From Candidatus Sivonenia alaskensis PMM_0068 (lineage in GTDB: Bacteria > Cyanobacteriota > Cyanobacteriia > Gloeobacterales > PMM-0068): a stretch of DNA of 12,190 nucleotides. The DNA lies in contig CASBPW010000208.1 of NCBI GenBank assembly GCA_949127685.1, positions 1 through 12,190 on the forward strand, in the 5' to 3' direction. Shown one piece after another: positions 6,713 through 12,190 of the stretch (its first letter is position 1; the number at the start of each line of letters is the position of its first letter). The translations under genes were made by a program, and so were the position numbers. The notes under the pieces are model-generated. The model searched no databases and was not told the origin of the DNA. It saw nothing but the letters and a program-made list of their open reading frames with translations.

Positions 6713-7099
6713 AGACATATATAGACACGGCCTTCCGCACCTATACAAGAGAATATATTTTATGCAATCGAGCATAATCATAATTCCGGTTGATGAGAGC
6801 ATCTAAATGTCAGCACCCTTGGCGTTTCTGATAGATGGTTTCACATCTCCAGGGAAACTGCAAAGCAGGGGAAGCGACAAAAACCCTGCACCAACACTCT
6901 AAAGGGCAATAGTGCCCAGCATCAACCGGATTATGTTTACGCGACCACTCAAGCCCTGACGTCGCTCTCCTTCGGACTATGAACTGCAGGACAAATCGCA
7001 AAACACCTGCATGTGGTTAACGGGAACTCTATAGTTAGTTCTACCCGTAGTTTGATTTTGATCGTTCAGAAAGAAAGTGGATGCATTCCGACAAAAAAA
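6713..7099. other. 387-bp stretch with no recognisable gene but several short hairpins
   Basis: None of the reading frames here gives a protein I recognise; the longest (minus strand, 6810-7001, 63 codons) has an odd Cys/Trp/Arg-rich composition and looks spurious. Visible hairpins are TTATGC/GCATAA (6760-6777, 6-nt loop), GCAGGG/CCCTGC (6865-6870 with 6884-6889), GGGCA/TGCCC (6904-6917, 4-nt loop), and GAACT/AGTTC flanked by GG/CC pairing (about 7022-7047). None is followed by a clear T run. It could be a decayed gene, a small RNA locus or plain spacer; I cannot decide. It also serves as the converging 3' region of the Rieske gene and the membrane protein gene. Confidence 0.35.
6760..6777. 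repeat. Short perfect hairpin 3' of the Rieske gene
   Basis: TTATGC and GCATAA form a 6-bp stem with a 6-base loop, 47 bases after the Rieske stop codon. There is no T run after it on the plus strand, so it is at best a weak transcription stop or RNA-stabilising element. Confidence 0.35.
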
Positions 7100-7801
7100 T
7101 TAATGATTTCTTTGCAAAGCAGTTTGGCGTACTTGATGTTGTAGACGATTGAATTCTTTTTCTACCTCAGACAAGTTGTAGTCAATGGGAGAACGCATAT
7201 CCCACTGAGATTCTCCGAGCAAAAGCAAACTACCTGCCATCACCATTCCCGTAGACAAGAACTGCCAATCACTCACAGAGAGAAGGACTAGTCCACTGAG
7301 CAGATGAAAAATTCCTGCATAGGCAAGAGCCCGAGAACGCAAACCAAATCCTGTAATCAAATAGCCAATAGCCGTCAATCCAAGCCAAAGCGGACCTAGA
7401 TTGAGCATGACCTCTCCCCAACCGTAAAAAATACTGTAATCCGTTAAGAAAAGTCCGATTCCCATTAATGCCATCCAGCAAACCACGAGCCAGACCGCAC
7501 GCTCTGCTACCACCCAAGACCAACTAAGGGCTAACATCCCGAAGGTCCCAATCACGGTCAGGAAAGACCACAAGACCGCTTGTGCACCCCAATCAAAAGG
7601 TGAAAACTGGCCTGTTAGGAAGATAGTAGCGGTTAAGAAGCCCCAGAGTAAAAATACCTGGTCAATACGGGTATAAATCGCATTCCAAAGTGTAAAATTA
7701 CCAATTTTCCAGTGAATGCGCCAAATCCCTCTCAGGTCCTGGACATCCAATTCGTGTTGTTTACGACGAAGAACAGGCTCAGAGGACTTGAAAAAGTTCA
7801 T
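7100..7801 (-). CDS. Multi-pass membrane protein of unknown function (about six helices)
   Basis: A 233-residue protein when started at the ATG at 7801. I do not recognise a functional family. It begins with a charged, Arg-rich segment (residues 1-45, including PVLRRKQHELDVQDLRGIWRIHW). About six hydrophobic segments follow, near 46-64, 73-97, 101-119, 134-153, 158-175 and 180-196. It ends in a polar tail with a likely coiled helix (209-228). The layout resembles conserved cyanobacterial membrane proteins without assigned function. The frame stays open to a GTG at 7885, which would add 28 residues including a hydrophobic stretch, and an ATG at 7873 is also possible. None has a good Shine-Dalgarno sequence. 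The 7801 start is preferred because the following sequence looks like a natural cytosolic N-terminus. It lies downstream of the 111-residue membrane protein on the same strand (16-100 bp gap depending on start), probably co-transcribed. Confidence 0.7.
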   Translation of the reverse strand: MNFFKSSEPVLRRKQHELDVQDLRGIWRIHWKIGNFTLWNAIYTRIDQVFLLWGFLTATIFLTGQFSPFDWGAQAVLWSFLTVIGTFGMLALSWSWVVAERAVWLVVCWMALMGIGLFLTDYSIFYGWGEVMLNLGPLWLGLTAIGYLITGFGLRSRALAYAGIFHLLSGLVLLSVSDWQFLSTGMVMAGSLLLLGESQWDMRSPIDYNLSEVEKEFNRLQHQVRQTALQRNH

Positions 7802-7873
7802 AGATGAGGAAGGGGGAGAGAGAATAACTAAACACATCTTAACAAAAATACACAACCAAGGATAGTTTTGCAT

Positions 7874-7887
7874 TTCACTATTCACTA
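7874..7887. repeat. Two tandem 7-bp repeats TTCACTA
   Basis: TTCACTA occurs twice back to back in the gap or 5' extension of the membrane protein gene. Short tandem repeats of seven bases are common between genes in some cyanobacteria. Two copies only, so this is a minor note. Confidence 0.4.
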
Positions 7888-7901
7888 TTGGTTGCCTGCG
7901 A

Positions 7902-8237
7902 TTACGTCAACAGCCGACGGACAAAGCGAGTCCAGACTGCATATCCCAAAGTTGCAGCTCCTATGGCAGAGAAGCCATAGGTGAACTCGGGGCCCAGACC
8001 GACGAAGATGAACAAACTCCCCGTAGCCATCGCCGTAGAGATCACCAATCCGACAAAAGAGGTGAACACAGGCAGGATATTCCGCAAGGATGGAGGCTTC
8101 GATAGTTGCTCGGTAAGAACCACCCGTAGAGCTCCACCACAGAGGAAGGAAGATAGTATGGACGCCCCTGTCAGGAAAAACGGACCAGAGATAATCTTGA
8201 ATAAATCAGGGCTATAAGTCTGAGCAAAAAAAACCAT
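7902..8237 (-). CDS. Small membrane protein of unknown function (three helices)
   Basis: A 111-residue hydrophobic protein that I do not recognise. Likely membrane segments are residues about 16-41, 53-80 and 86-103, the second containing FVGLVISTAMATGSLFIFVG. The loop 42-52 is polar (TEQLSKPPSLR), and the C-terminus VWTRFVRRLLT is basic, suggesting it is cytosolic. The start is ATG at 8237 with no Shine-Dalgarno sequence. It is the first gene of a likely two-gene minus-strand unit with the larger membrane protein and is divergent from pyrD by 127 bp. The two may form a complex, which is inference from adjacency only. Confidence 0.65.
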   Translation of the reverse strand: MVFFAQTYSPDLFKIISGPFFLTGASILSSFLCGGALRVVLTEQLSKPPSLRNILPVFTSFVGLVISTAMATGSLFIFVGLGPEFTYGFSAIGAATLGYAVWTRFVRRLLT

Positions 8238-8267
8238 AGGGTATTAAATAGGTTCCTACACTGAGTT

Positions 8268-8295
8268 TTGGAATGTGTGCATTTTGGTCTACAAA
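8268..8295 (+). promoter_or_regulatory. Candidate sigma70-type promoter for pyrD
   Basis: TTGGAA (8268-8273) and TACAAA (8290-8295), 16 bp apart, each match the consensus hexamers at 4 of 6 bases. Transcription would start near 8302, about 62 nt before the pyrD ATG. On the opposite strand TTTAAT (8248-8243) is a possible -10 for the small membrane protein, very close to its ATG. Confidence 0.28.
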
Positions 8296-8364
8296 ACTGT
8301 ATCACCGACTAGGACCTATAGCTGTCCGCTCCACTAAATCCACTACCCCACCTGTTCATCCCTA

Positions 8365-9438
8365 ATGTCTCTCTACTCCCAGGTTTTACGCCCCCTTTTA
8401 TTTCAGACCACCGATCCAGAAAAGCTGCATCGAACCGTGATTACAGGCTGTAGCATCTTGGGAAAATTTCCCGTGGTCTATCCGGCCCTGGATGCTTACT
8501 TCACCGTTACCGATAGCCGCTTGCGTCAAAACCTATGGGGATTGATCTTTCCAGCCCCACTAGGCTTAGCCGCTGGATTTGATAAGAATGCAGATGGCGT
8601 TAATATTTGGAGTCACTTGGGCTTTGGTTTTGCTGAAATCGGCAGTGTGACGCGCCATGGGCAACCCGGCAATCCACCGCCTCGTTTGTTCCGTCTCCCG
8701 GAAGATGAAGCGGTGATCAATCGGATGGGTTTTAACAATGATGGAGCCGATGTAGTGGCCCAAAAGTTAGTGCATCAGCAGTCCGCTATTCCTCTGGGGA
8801 TTAACTTGGGTAAATCAAAAATTACTCCCCTCGAAGAAGCGCCAGAAGACTATTGCTATAGCTTTGAGAAACTTTACAGCTTCGGTGATTACTTTGTCGT
8901 GAATGTCAGCTCTCCCAACACCCCCGGCCTAAGGGAATTGCAAAACGTTACCCGTCTAGAAGAAATTTTTAAAGCCCTGCAAGCAGTAAATAGTGCCCAA
9001 AAACCTTTGCTGGTCAAAATTGCACCCGACTTAGCAGACGCCGATATTGATGCGGTCGTAGACCTCGCTCAGAGTTATGGGCTAGCTGGGGTGATTGCAA
9101 CGAACACCACGATTGGGCGCGAGGGGCTTAAAAATATTAGGGCAAAAGCGGAAGCAGGAGGCCTGAGCGGAGCCCCTGTGCGTCAACGTTCTACAGAAGT
9201 GATTCGAAAAATCTATCGACGGACTGAAGGCAAACTACTGATCATTGGGGTCGGTGGTATTTTTCATCCCCAAGACGCCTGGGAAAAAATGGCCGCTGGA
9301 GCCTCTCTGCTCCAAACCTACACCGGATGGATTTATGAAGGCCCCCACTTGCCCTATCTGATTCATCGGGGCCTGCTGAACTTGATGGAACAACAGGGCC
9401 TGAAGCACTTGTCTGAGATAGTAGGAAGAGATGTTTAG
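8365..9438 (+). CDS. pyrD: Quinone-dependent dihydroorotate dehydrogenase (class 2)
   Basis: A 357-residue FMN enzyme that oxidises dihydroorotate to orotate in pyrimidine synthesis and passes electrons to membrane quinone. The N-terminal helices (residues 1-50, MSLYSQVLRPLLFQTTDPEKLHR) are the membrane-associating segment specific to class 2. Barrel motifs follow: LGLAAGFDKNADG (66-78), RMGFNNDGAD (120-129), NVSSPNTPGLR (180-190) with the catalytic-base Ser at 182 or 183, VKIAPD (217-222), TNTT (246-249), GGLSGAPV (265-272) and GVGGI (295-299). Length is normal. The ATG at 8365 lacks a Shine-Dalgarno sequence but gives the standard N-terminus. The DUF192 gene follows after 46 bp on the same strand. 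Confidence 0.96.
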   Translation: MSLYSQVLRPLLFQTTDPEKLHRTVITGCSILGKFPVVYPALDAYFTVTDSRLRQNLWGLIFPAPLGLAAGFDKNADGVNIWSHLGFGFAEIGSVTRHGQPGNPPPRLFRLPEDEAVINRMGFNNDGADVVAQKLVHQQSAIPLGINLGKSKITPLEEAPEDYCYSFEKLYSFGDYFVVNVSSPNTPGLRELQNVTRLEEIFKALQAVNSAQKPLLVKIAPDLADADIDAVVDLAQSYGLAGVIATNTTIGREGLKNIRAKAEAGGLSGAPVRQRSTEVIRKIYRRTEGKLLIIGVGGIFHPQDAWEKMAAGASLLQTYTGWIYEGPHLPYLIHRGLLNLMEQQGLKHLSEIVGRDV

Positions 9439-9484
9439 ACCGCATTAAATCAGTAATAAATCGAAGAAGGAGCGTTCTGCCCCC

Positions 9485-10003
9485 ATGAACCGGACCATGA
9501 TTGTTGGCTCCATACTTTCGGCACTACTCTGTTTGCCGGTCATGGCGTTGCCCAAAAAAGCACAAATGCTACCCATAGAAGCCCAAACCACGCTCAAGGG
9601 TAAAACGATTCAACTAGAAGTAGCCCGTACCGTCGAGCAGCAAGCAACAGGGTTAATGTTCCGGACAGAACTGGCAGAAGACCGGGGGATGATCTTTCTG
9701 TTTAATCCGCCGACCCCGATCAATTTCTGGATGAAGAACACTTTGATTCCTTTGGACATGGTGTTTACTCATTCCGGCAAAGTTGTTTATCTCCAGCGGA
9801 ATGCGCCTCCCTGTAAGACCTTGGATTGCCCAGTTTATGGTGCTGGCCCCCAACAACTTGTTGACCAAGTGATTGAACTACAAGCAGGAACAATTGATCG
9901 CCTAAAGCTAAATGTTGCAGACCCAATTACGGTAGAGTTCAGCAAGACGGTCAAGACACGGGCCCTAAAGCCTGGAGCGCCTCGTGCGATAAGACCGTTA
10001 TAG
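9485..10003 (+). CDS. Exported DUF192 family protein
   Basis: A 172-residue protein with a signal peptide (about residues 1-21, hydrophobic core IVGSILSALLCLPVMA), predicted to act in the periplasm. The DUF192 domain spans about 38-152 and shows its typical segments: LEVARTVEQQATGLMFR (44-60), EDRGMIFLF (65-73) and INFWMKNTLIPLDMVF (79-94). Cys110 and Cys115 (PPCKTLDCP) could form a disulfide. The family has no established biochemical function. AAGGAG lies about 13 nt upstream of the ATG at 9485; a second ATG at 9497 is also possible with a shorter signal peptide. It sits between pyrD (46 bp) and glmS (28 bp) on one strand, so joint transcription is likely. Confidence 0.88.
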   Translation: MNRTMIVGSILSALLCLPVMALPKKAQMLPIEAQTTLKGKTIQLEVARTVEQQATGLMFRTELAEDRGMIFLFNPPTPINFWMKNTLIPLDMVFTHSGKVVYLQRNAPPCKTLDCPVYGAGPQQLVDQVIELQAGTIDRLKLNVADPITVEFSKTVKTRALKPGAPRAIRPL

Positions 10004-10017
10004 TTATGGGCAGGACT

Positions 10018-10025
10018 GGAGGAGG
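10018..10025 (+). promoter_or_regulatory. Strong Shine-Dalgarno site deciding the glmS start
   Basis: GGAGGAGG ends 6 nt before the ATG at 10032, an ideal distance. A GTG at 10026 directly abuts it and could not use it. The site therefore fixes the ATG as the true start, leaving Cys as residue 2. Confidence 0.8.
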
Positions 10026-10031
10026 GTGCGT

Positions 10032-11885
10032 ATGTGCGGCATTGTAGGGTACATCGGTCACAAGGATACCTTGCCTATCTTGGTGGAAGGACTACGCAAA
10101 CTGGAATACCGGGGCTATGACTCCGCTGGGGTTGCCACGGTCATTCAGAATAATGGTTCTCTGCCTGAGCTCAATCTAGTCCGGGCTAAGGGTAAACTCC
10201 AAAATTTGGAGAACAAGCTGGCCGATGATGCCCCGAAGCATAAGGTTTCTTGTGTCGGCATTGGTCACACCCGTTGGGCTACGCATGGTAAGCCGGAAGA
10301 GTACAATGCACATCCTCATTTAGATACGCTTGGACGCTTGGCTGTTGTCCAAAATGGAATTATCGAAAACTATGGCGAGCTACGCGAAGAACTAAAAGCA
10401 CTGGGTCATAAATTCGTTTCTGACACCGATACCGAAGTCATTCCCCATCTCATTGCCGAATTTTTGCCGGGTCATACGCTCCTTGAAGCCTGTCAGCTTG
10501 CGGTAAAGAAGTTGCAAGGGGCCTTTGCTGTAGTAGTCCTCAGCGCTGATTTCCCCGATGAGCTGATTGCCATTCGCCAGCAAGCGCCACTCGTCCTTGG
10601 TATTGGTAAAGATGAGAATTTCTGCGCTTCCGATGTTCCTGCGATTATTCAGTACACTCAGCGAGTCCTTCCTCTCCATAGTGGGGAACTCGCCCGTTTG
10701 ACTGCCAAAGGTATCCAAATTTTTGATTTTACGGGGCATAAAGTCCGGCGCACACCCCAAACCGTGAACTGGAGCCCAGTGATGGTGGAAAAACAAGGGT
10801 TTCGTCACTTTATGCTCAAGGAAATCTATGAGCAACCAGGGGTTGTCCGTGCGGCTCTAGAGGGACGGGTTTCAGAAACTACGAACGGGCGTCCTGTTAC
10901 CTTAGACCTACCCAAGAATTTCTTGAAAGATGTAGACCGAATCCATATTGTGGCCTGTGGTACGAGTTGGCACGCCGCGTTAGTCGGAAAGTCTCTCTTG
11001 GAAGAATTGACTCGCATTCCGACGGAAGTTTCCTATGCTTCAGAATTTCGCTACAGTACGCCCCCGCTGACGACTTCTTCTCTAGTGATTGGTGTTACCC
11101 AATCGGGCGAAACAGCAGATACTCTGGCAGCGCTAGAAGTGGCAAAAGAAGCAGGAACCAAGCTCTTGGGTATCACCAATCGTCCGGAGAGTTCTCTCGC
11201 TAGTCTCGTTTCTGCTCTGATTGATACCCGCGCCGGTATTGAAATCGGGGTAGCTGCCACCAAGACGTTTACGGCTCAGTTGGTCGCTTTCTATCTGTTG
11301 GCGTTGAATTTAGCCTATGACCGCAAGACTTGTTCTCCAGAGCGGATAGCCCTGATCCTGCAAGAGCTCAGAGAAGTGCCTGCCCAGATGGAAATAATTC
11401 TCGATACCCAAGAACGCTATATCGAAGAACTGGCCAAGAATTTTGAGCACACCCGTGATTTCATCTACATCGGTCGCGGAATTAATTACCCGATCGCCCT
11501 AGAAGGAGCCCTAAAGCTCAAGGAAATTAGCTATATCCATGCAGAAGGTTATCCGGCGGGAGAAATGAAACATGGTCCGATTGCCCTCTTGGATGCCGAT
11601 TGTCCTGTCGTTACTGTTGCCGTTCCTGGCAAAGTCTATGAAAAAGTCCTCTCCAATGCTCAGGAAGCTAAAGCCAGGGATGCCAAACTAATTGGAGTCA
11701 CCCCTCGCACGCCTCTAGCCGAAGAAACCTTTGATACGATTCTGCCATTCCCAGCAGTAGATGAAATCGTCTCGCCCCTCCTGACGGTTCTTCCACTACA
11801 GTTGTTGGCCTATCACATTGCTGCACGCAAAGGCCAGGACGTAGACCAACCACGCAATTTAGCCAAATCGGTCACGGTCGAATAG
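10032..11885 (+). CDS. glmS: Glutamine-fructose-6-phosphate aminotransferase (isomerising)
   Basis: A 617-residue cytosolic enzyme making glucosamine 6-phosphate from fructose 6-phosphate and glutamine, the entry to UDP-GlcNAc, peptidoglycan and lipopolysaccharide. The N-terminal glutaminase domain begins MCGIVGYIG; Cys2 becomes the N-terminal nucleophile after Met removal, so the start must be 10032 and not the GTG six bases upstream. Other glutaminase motifs are EYRGYDSAG (25-33), HTRWATHGKP (79-88), NGIIENY (108-114) and SDTDTEV (130-136). Two SIS domains follow, with ACGTSWHA (308-315), TQSGETADT (356-364), ATKTFTAQ (409-416), and the isomerase segment HAEGYPAGEMKHG (503-515). The C-terminus ends DQPRNLAKSVTVE as expected. 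Only 28 bp separate it from the DUF192 gene, so there is no room for a glmS ribozyme. Confidence 0.97.
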   Translation: MCGIVGYIGHKDTLPILVEGLRKLEYRGYDSAGVATVIQNNGSLPELNLVRAKGKLQNLENKLADDAPKHKVSCVGIGHTRWATHGKPEEYNAHPHLDTLGRLAVVQNGIIENYGELREELKALGHKFVSDTDTEVIPHLIAEFLPGHTLLEACQLAVKKLQGAFAVVVLSADFPDELIAIRQQAPLVLGIGKDENFCASDVPAIIQYTQRVLPLHSGELARLTAKGIQIFDFTGHKVRRTPQTVNWSPVMVEKQGFRHFMLKEIYEQPGVVRAALEGRVSETTNGRPVTLDLPKNFLKDVDRIHIVACGTSWHAALVGKSLLEELTRIPTEVSYASEFRYSTPPLTTSSLVIGVTQSGETADTLAALEVAKEAGTKLLGITNRPESSLASLVSALIDTRAGIEIGVAATKTFTAQLVAFYLLALNLAYDRKTCSPERIALILQELREVPAQMEIILDTQERYIEELAKNFEHTRDFIYIGRGINYPIALEGALKLKEISYIHAEGYPAGEMKHGPIALLDADCPVVTVAVPGKVYEKVLSNAQEAKARDAKLIGVTPRTPLAEETFDTILPFPAVDEIVSPLLTVLPLQLLAYHIAARKGQDVDQPRNLAKSVTVE

Positions 11886-11897
11886 GTTCATAGGTGA

Positions 11898-11903
11898 AAG
11901 GAG
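11898..11903 (+). promoter_or_regulatory. Shine-Dalgarno site of the amidohydrolase gene
   Basis: AAGGAG lies 6 nt before the ATG at 11910. It supports this start and lies in the short gap after the glmS stop codon, which suggests read-through transcription from glmS. Confidence 0.7.
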
Positions 11904-11909
11904 TAAGCA

Positions 11910-12190
11910 ATGACTAACGAGTACGCAGAAAAGATATTCCGAGGCGGCACCATCCTGACGATGGACGATGCGCGTCGGCAGGTGGAGGCCATAGCCATAG
12001 CTGGGGGTCACATCCTGGCAGCAGGCTCCGAGGCTGAGGTGATGCAGACTCGGACTGATACCACTGTGATCGTTGACCTGGATGGCAACACCCTCATGCC
12101 CTCGTTCATCGACGCCCACGGACACTTTATGAACGCACCACAAATTGTTAAGTGGGCAAACGTCTCAGGTGTGCCAGTGGGGCTGGTGAC
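11910..12190 (+). CDS. Amidohydrolase, YtcJ-like, N-terminal part (3' end outside window)
   Basis: The first 93 codons of a metal-dependent amidohydrolase, open to the right edge. The N-terminal part (RGGTILTMDDARRQVEAIAI, then AGGHILAAGS) is the small beta-sandwich that starts these enzymes. It leads to MPSFIDAHGHF (63-73), in which His70 and His72 are the first metal ligands on strand 1 of the barrel. The wording fits the YtcJ/Amidohydro_3 group, whose known members hydrolyse amides or formyl groups; the substrate cannot be predicted from this part. It follows glmS by 24 bp. Base use differs sharply from glmS: 39 G+C in 60 at 11941-12000 against 28 in 60 at 11281-11340, with frequent CGG, GAG and GTG codons, suggesting acquisition from a GC-rich donor. 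Confidence 0.85.
   Translation, partial: MTNEYAEKIFRGGTILTMDDARRQVEAIAIAGGHILAAGSEAEVMQTRTDTTVIVDLDGNTLMPSFIDAHGHFMNAPQIVKWANVSGVPVGLV

Noticed and set aside
6810..7001. A 63-codon minus-strand reading frame in the gap after the Rieske gene
   Set aside because: Its composition (many Cys, Trp, Arg) is unlike a real protein, it has no ribosome site, and I see no family resemblance.
10004..10031. glmS ribozyme/riboswitch upstream of glmS
   Set aside because: Only 28 bp separate the genes, which is too short for the ribozyme, and no such structure is visible inside the preceding gene end.
10026..10031. GTG at 10026 as the start of glmS
   Set aside because: It would add two residues before the Met-Cys, block exposure of the catalytic N-terminal Cys, and directly abut the ribosome site.
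10392..10835. A 147-codon minus-strand reading frame
   Set aside because: It lies wholly inside glmS on the opposite strand, where the plus-strand protein is conserved throughout; it is a shadow frame.
1..12190. tRNA or rRNA genes, CRISPR arrays, complete insertion sequences
   Set aside because: No T-loop consensus with a matching acceptor stem, no regularly spaced repeats, and no transposase wording were seen on either strand.

Overview
The window reads as a chromosomal stretch of a Gram-negative-type bacterium, most likely a cyanobacterium. The basis is protein wording: the release factor 1 tail, class 2 PyrD, TpiA and GlmS all have cyanobacterial-looking sequence. There is also a single HIP1-type octamer (GCGATCGC) inside tpiA. 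The housekeeping genes sit near 47-57 % GC in the 60-base samples I counted. One HIP1 site in 12 kb is weak support, and I cannot name a genus.

Left part (1-2655). The 3' end of prfA runs in from the left edge. Converging on it is a gene for a lipoprotein efflux adaptor (RND/MFP type) that has no transporter gene beside it. Upstream of the adaptor on the same minus strand is tpiA. Both minus-strand genes start with TTG behind a recognisable Shine-Dalgarno sequence.

Middle (2656-4745). A 260-bp divergent spacer separates tpiA from the most unusual gene here. This is a 609-residue membrane protein that joins a PrsW-type intramembrane metalloprotease, a second multi-pass membrane module, a further transmembrane helix with a Lys/Pro-rich linker, and a TonB/TolA-like C-terminal domain. 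An 8-base G run lies at the junction before the linker.

AT-rich segment (4746-7099). This holds a low-GC family 4 glycosyltransferase (minus strand), a 325-340 bp spacer, a small stand-alone Rieske [2Fe-2S] protein (plus strand), and 387 bp with no recognisable gene but several short hairpins.

Right part (7100-12190). Two membrane proteins of unknown function lie in tandem on the minus strand. Divergent from them is a plus-strand run of pyrD, a secreted DUF192 protein, glmS, and the 5' end of a GC-rich YtcJ-like amidohydrolase cut by the window edge. The gaps in this run are 46, 28 and 24 bp, so co-transcription is plausible. PyrD (UMP synthesis) and GlmS (glucosamine-6-phosphate) both feed UDP-GlcNAc and cell-envelope synthesis. 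That is a possible reason for their proximity, but it is inference. The amidohydrolase has a different base composition from glmS and looks acquired.
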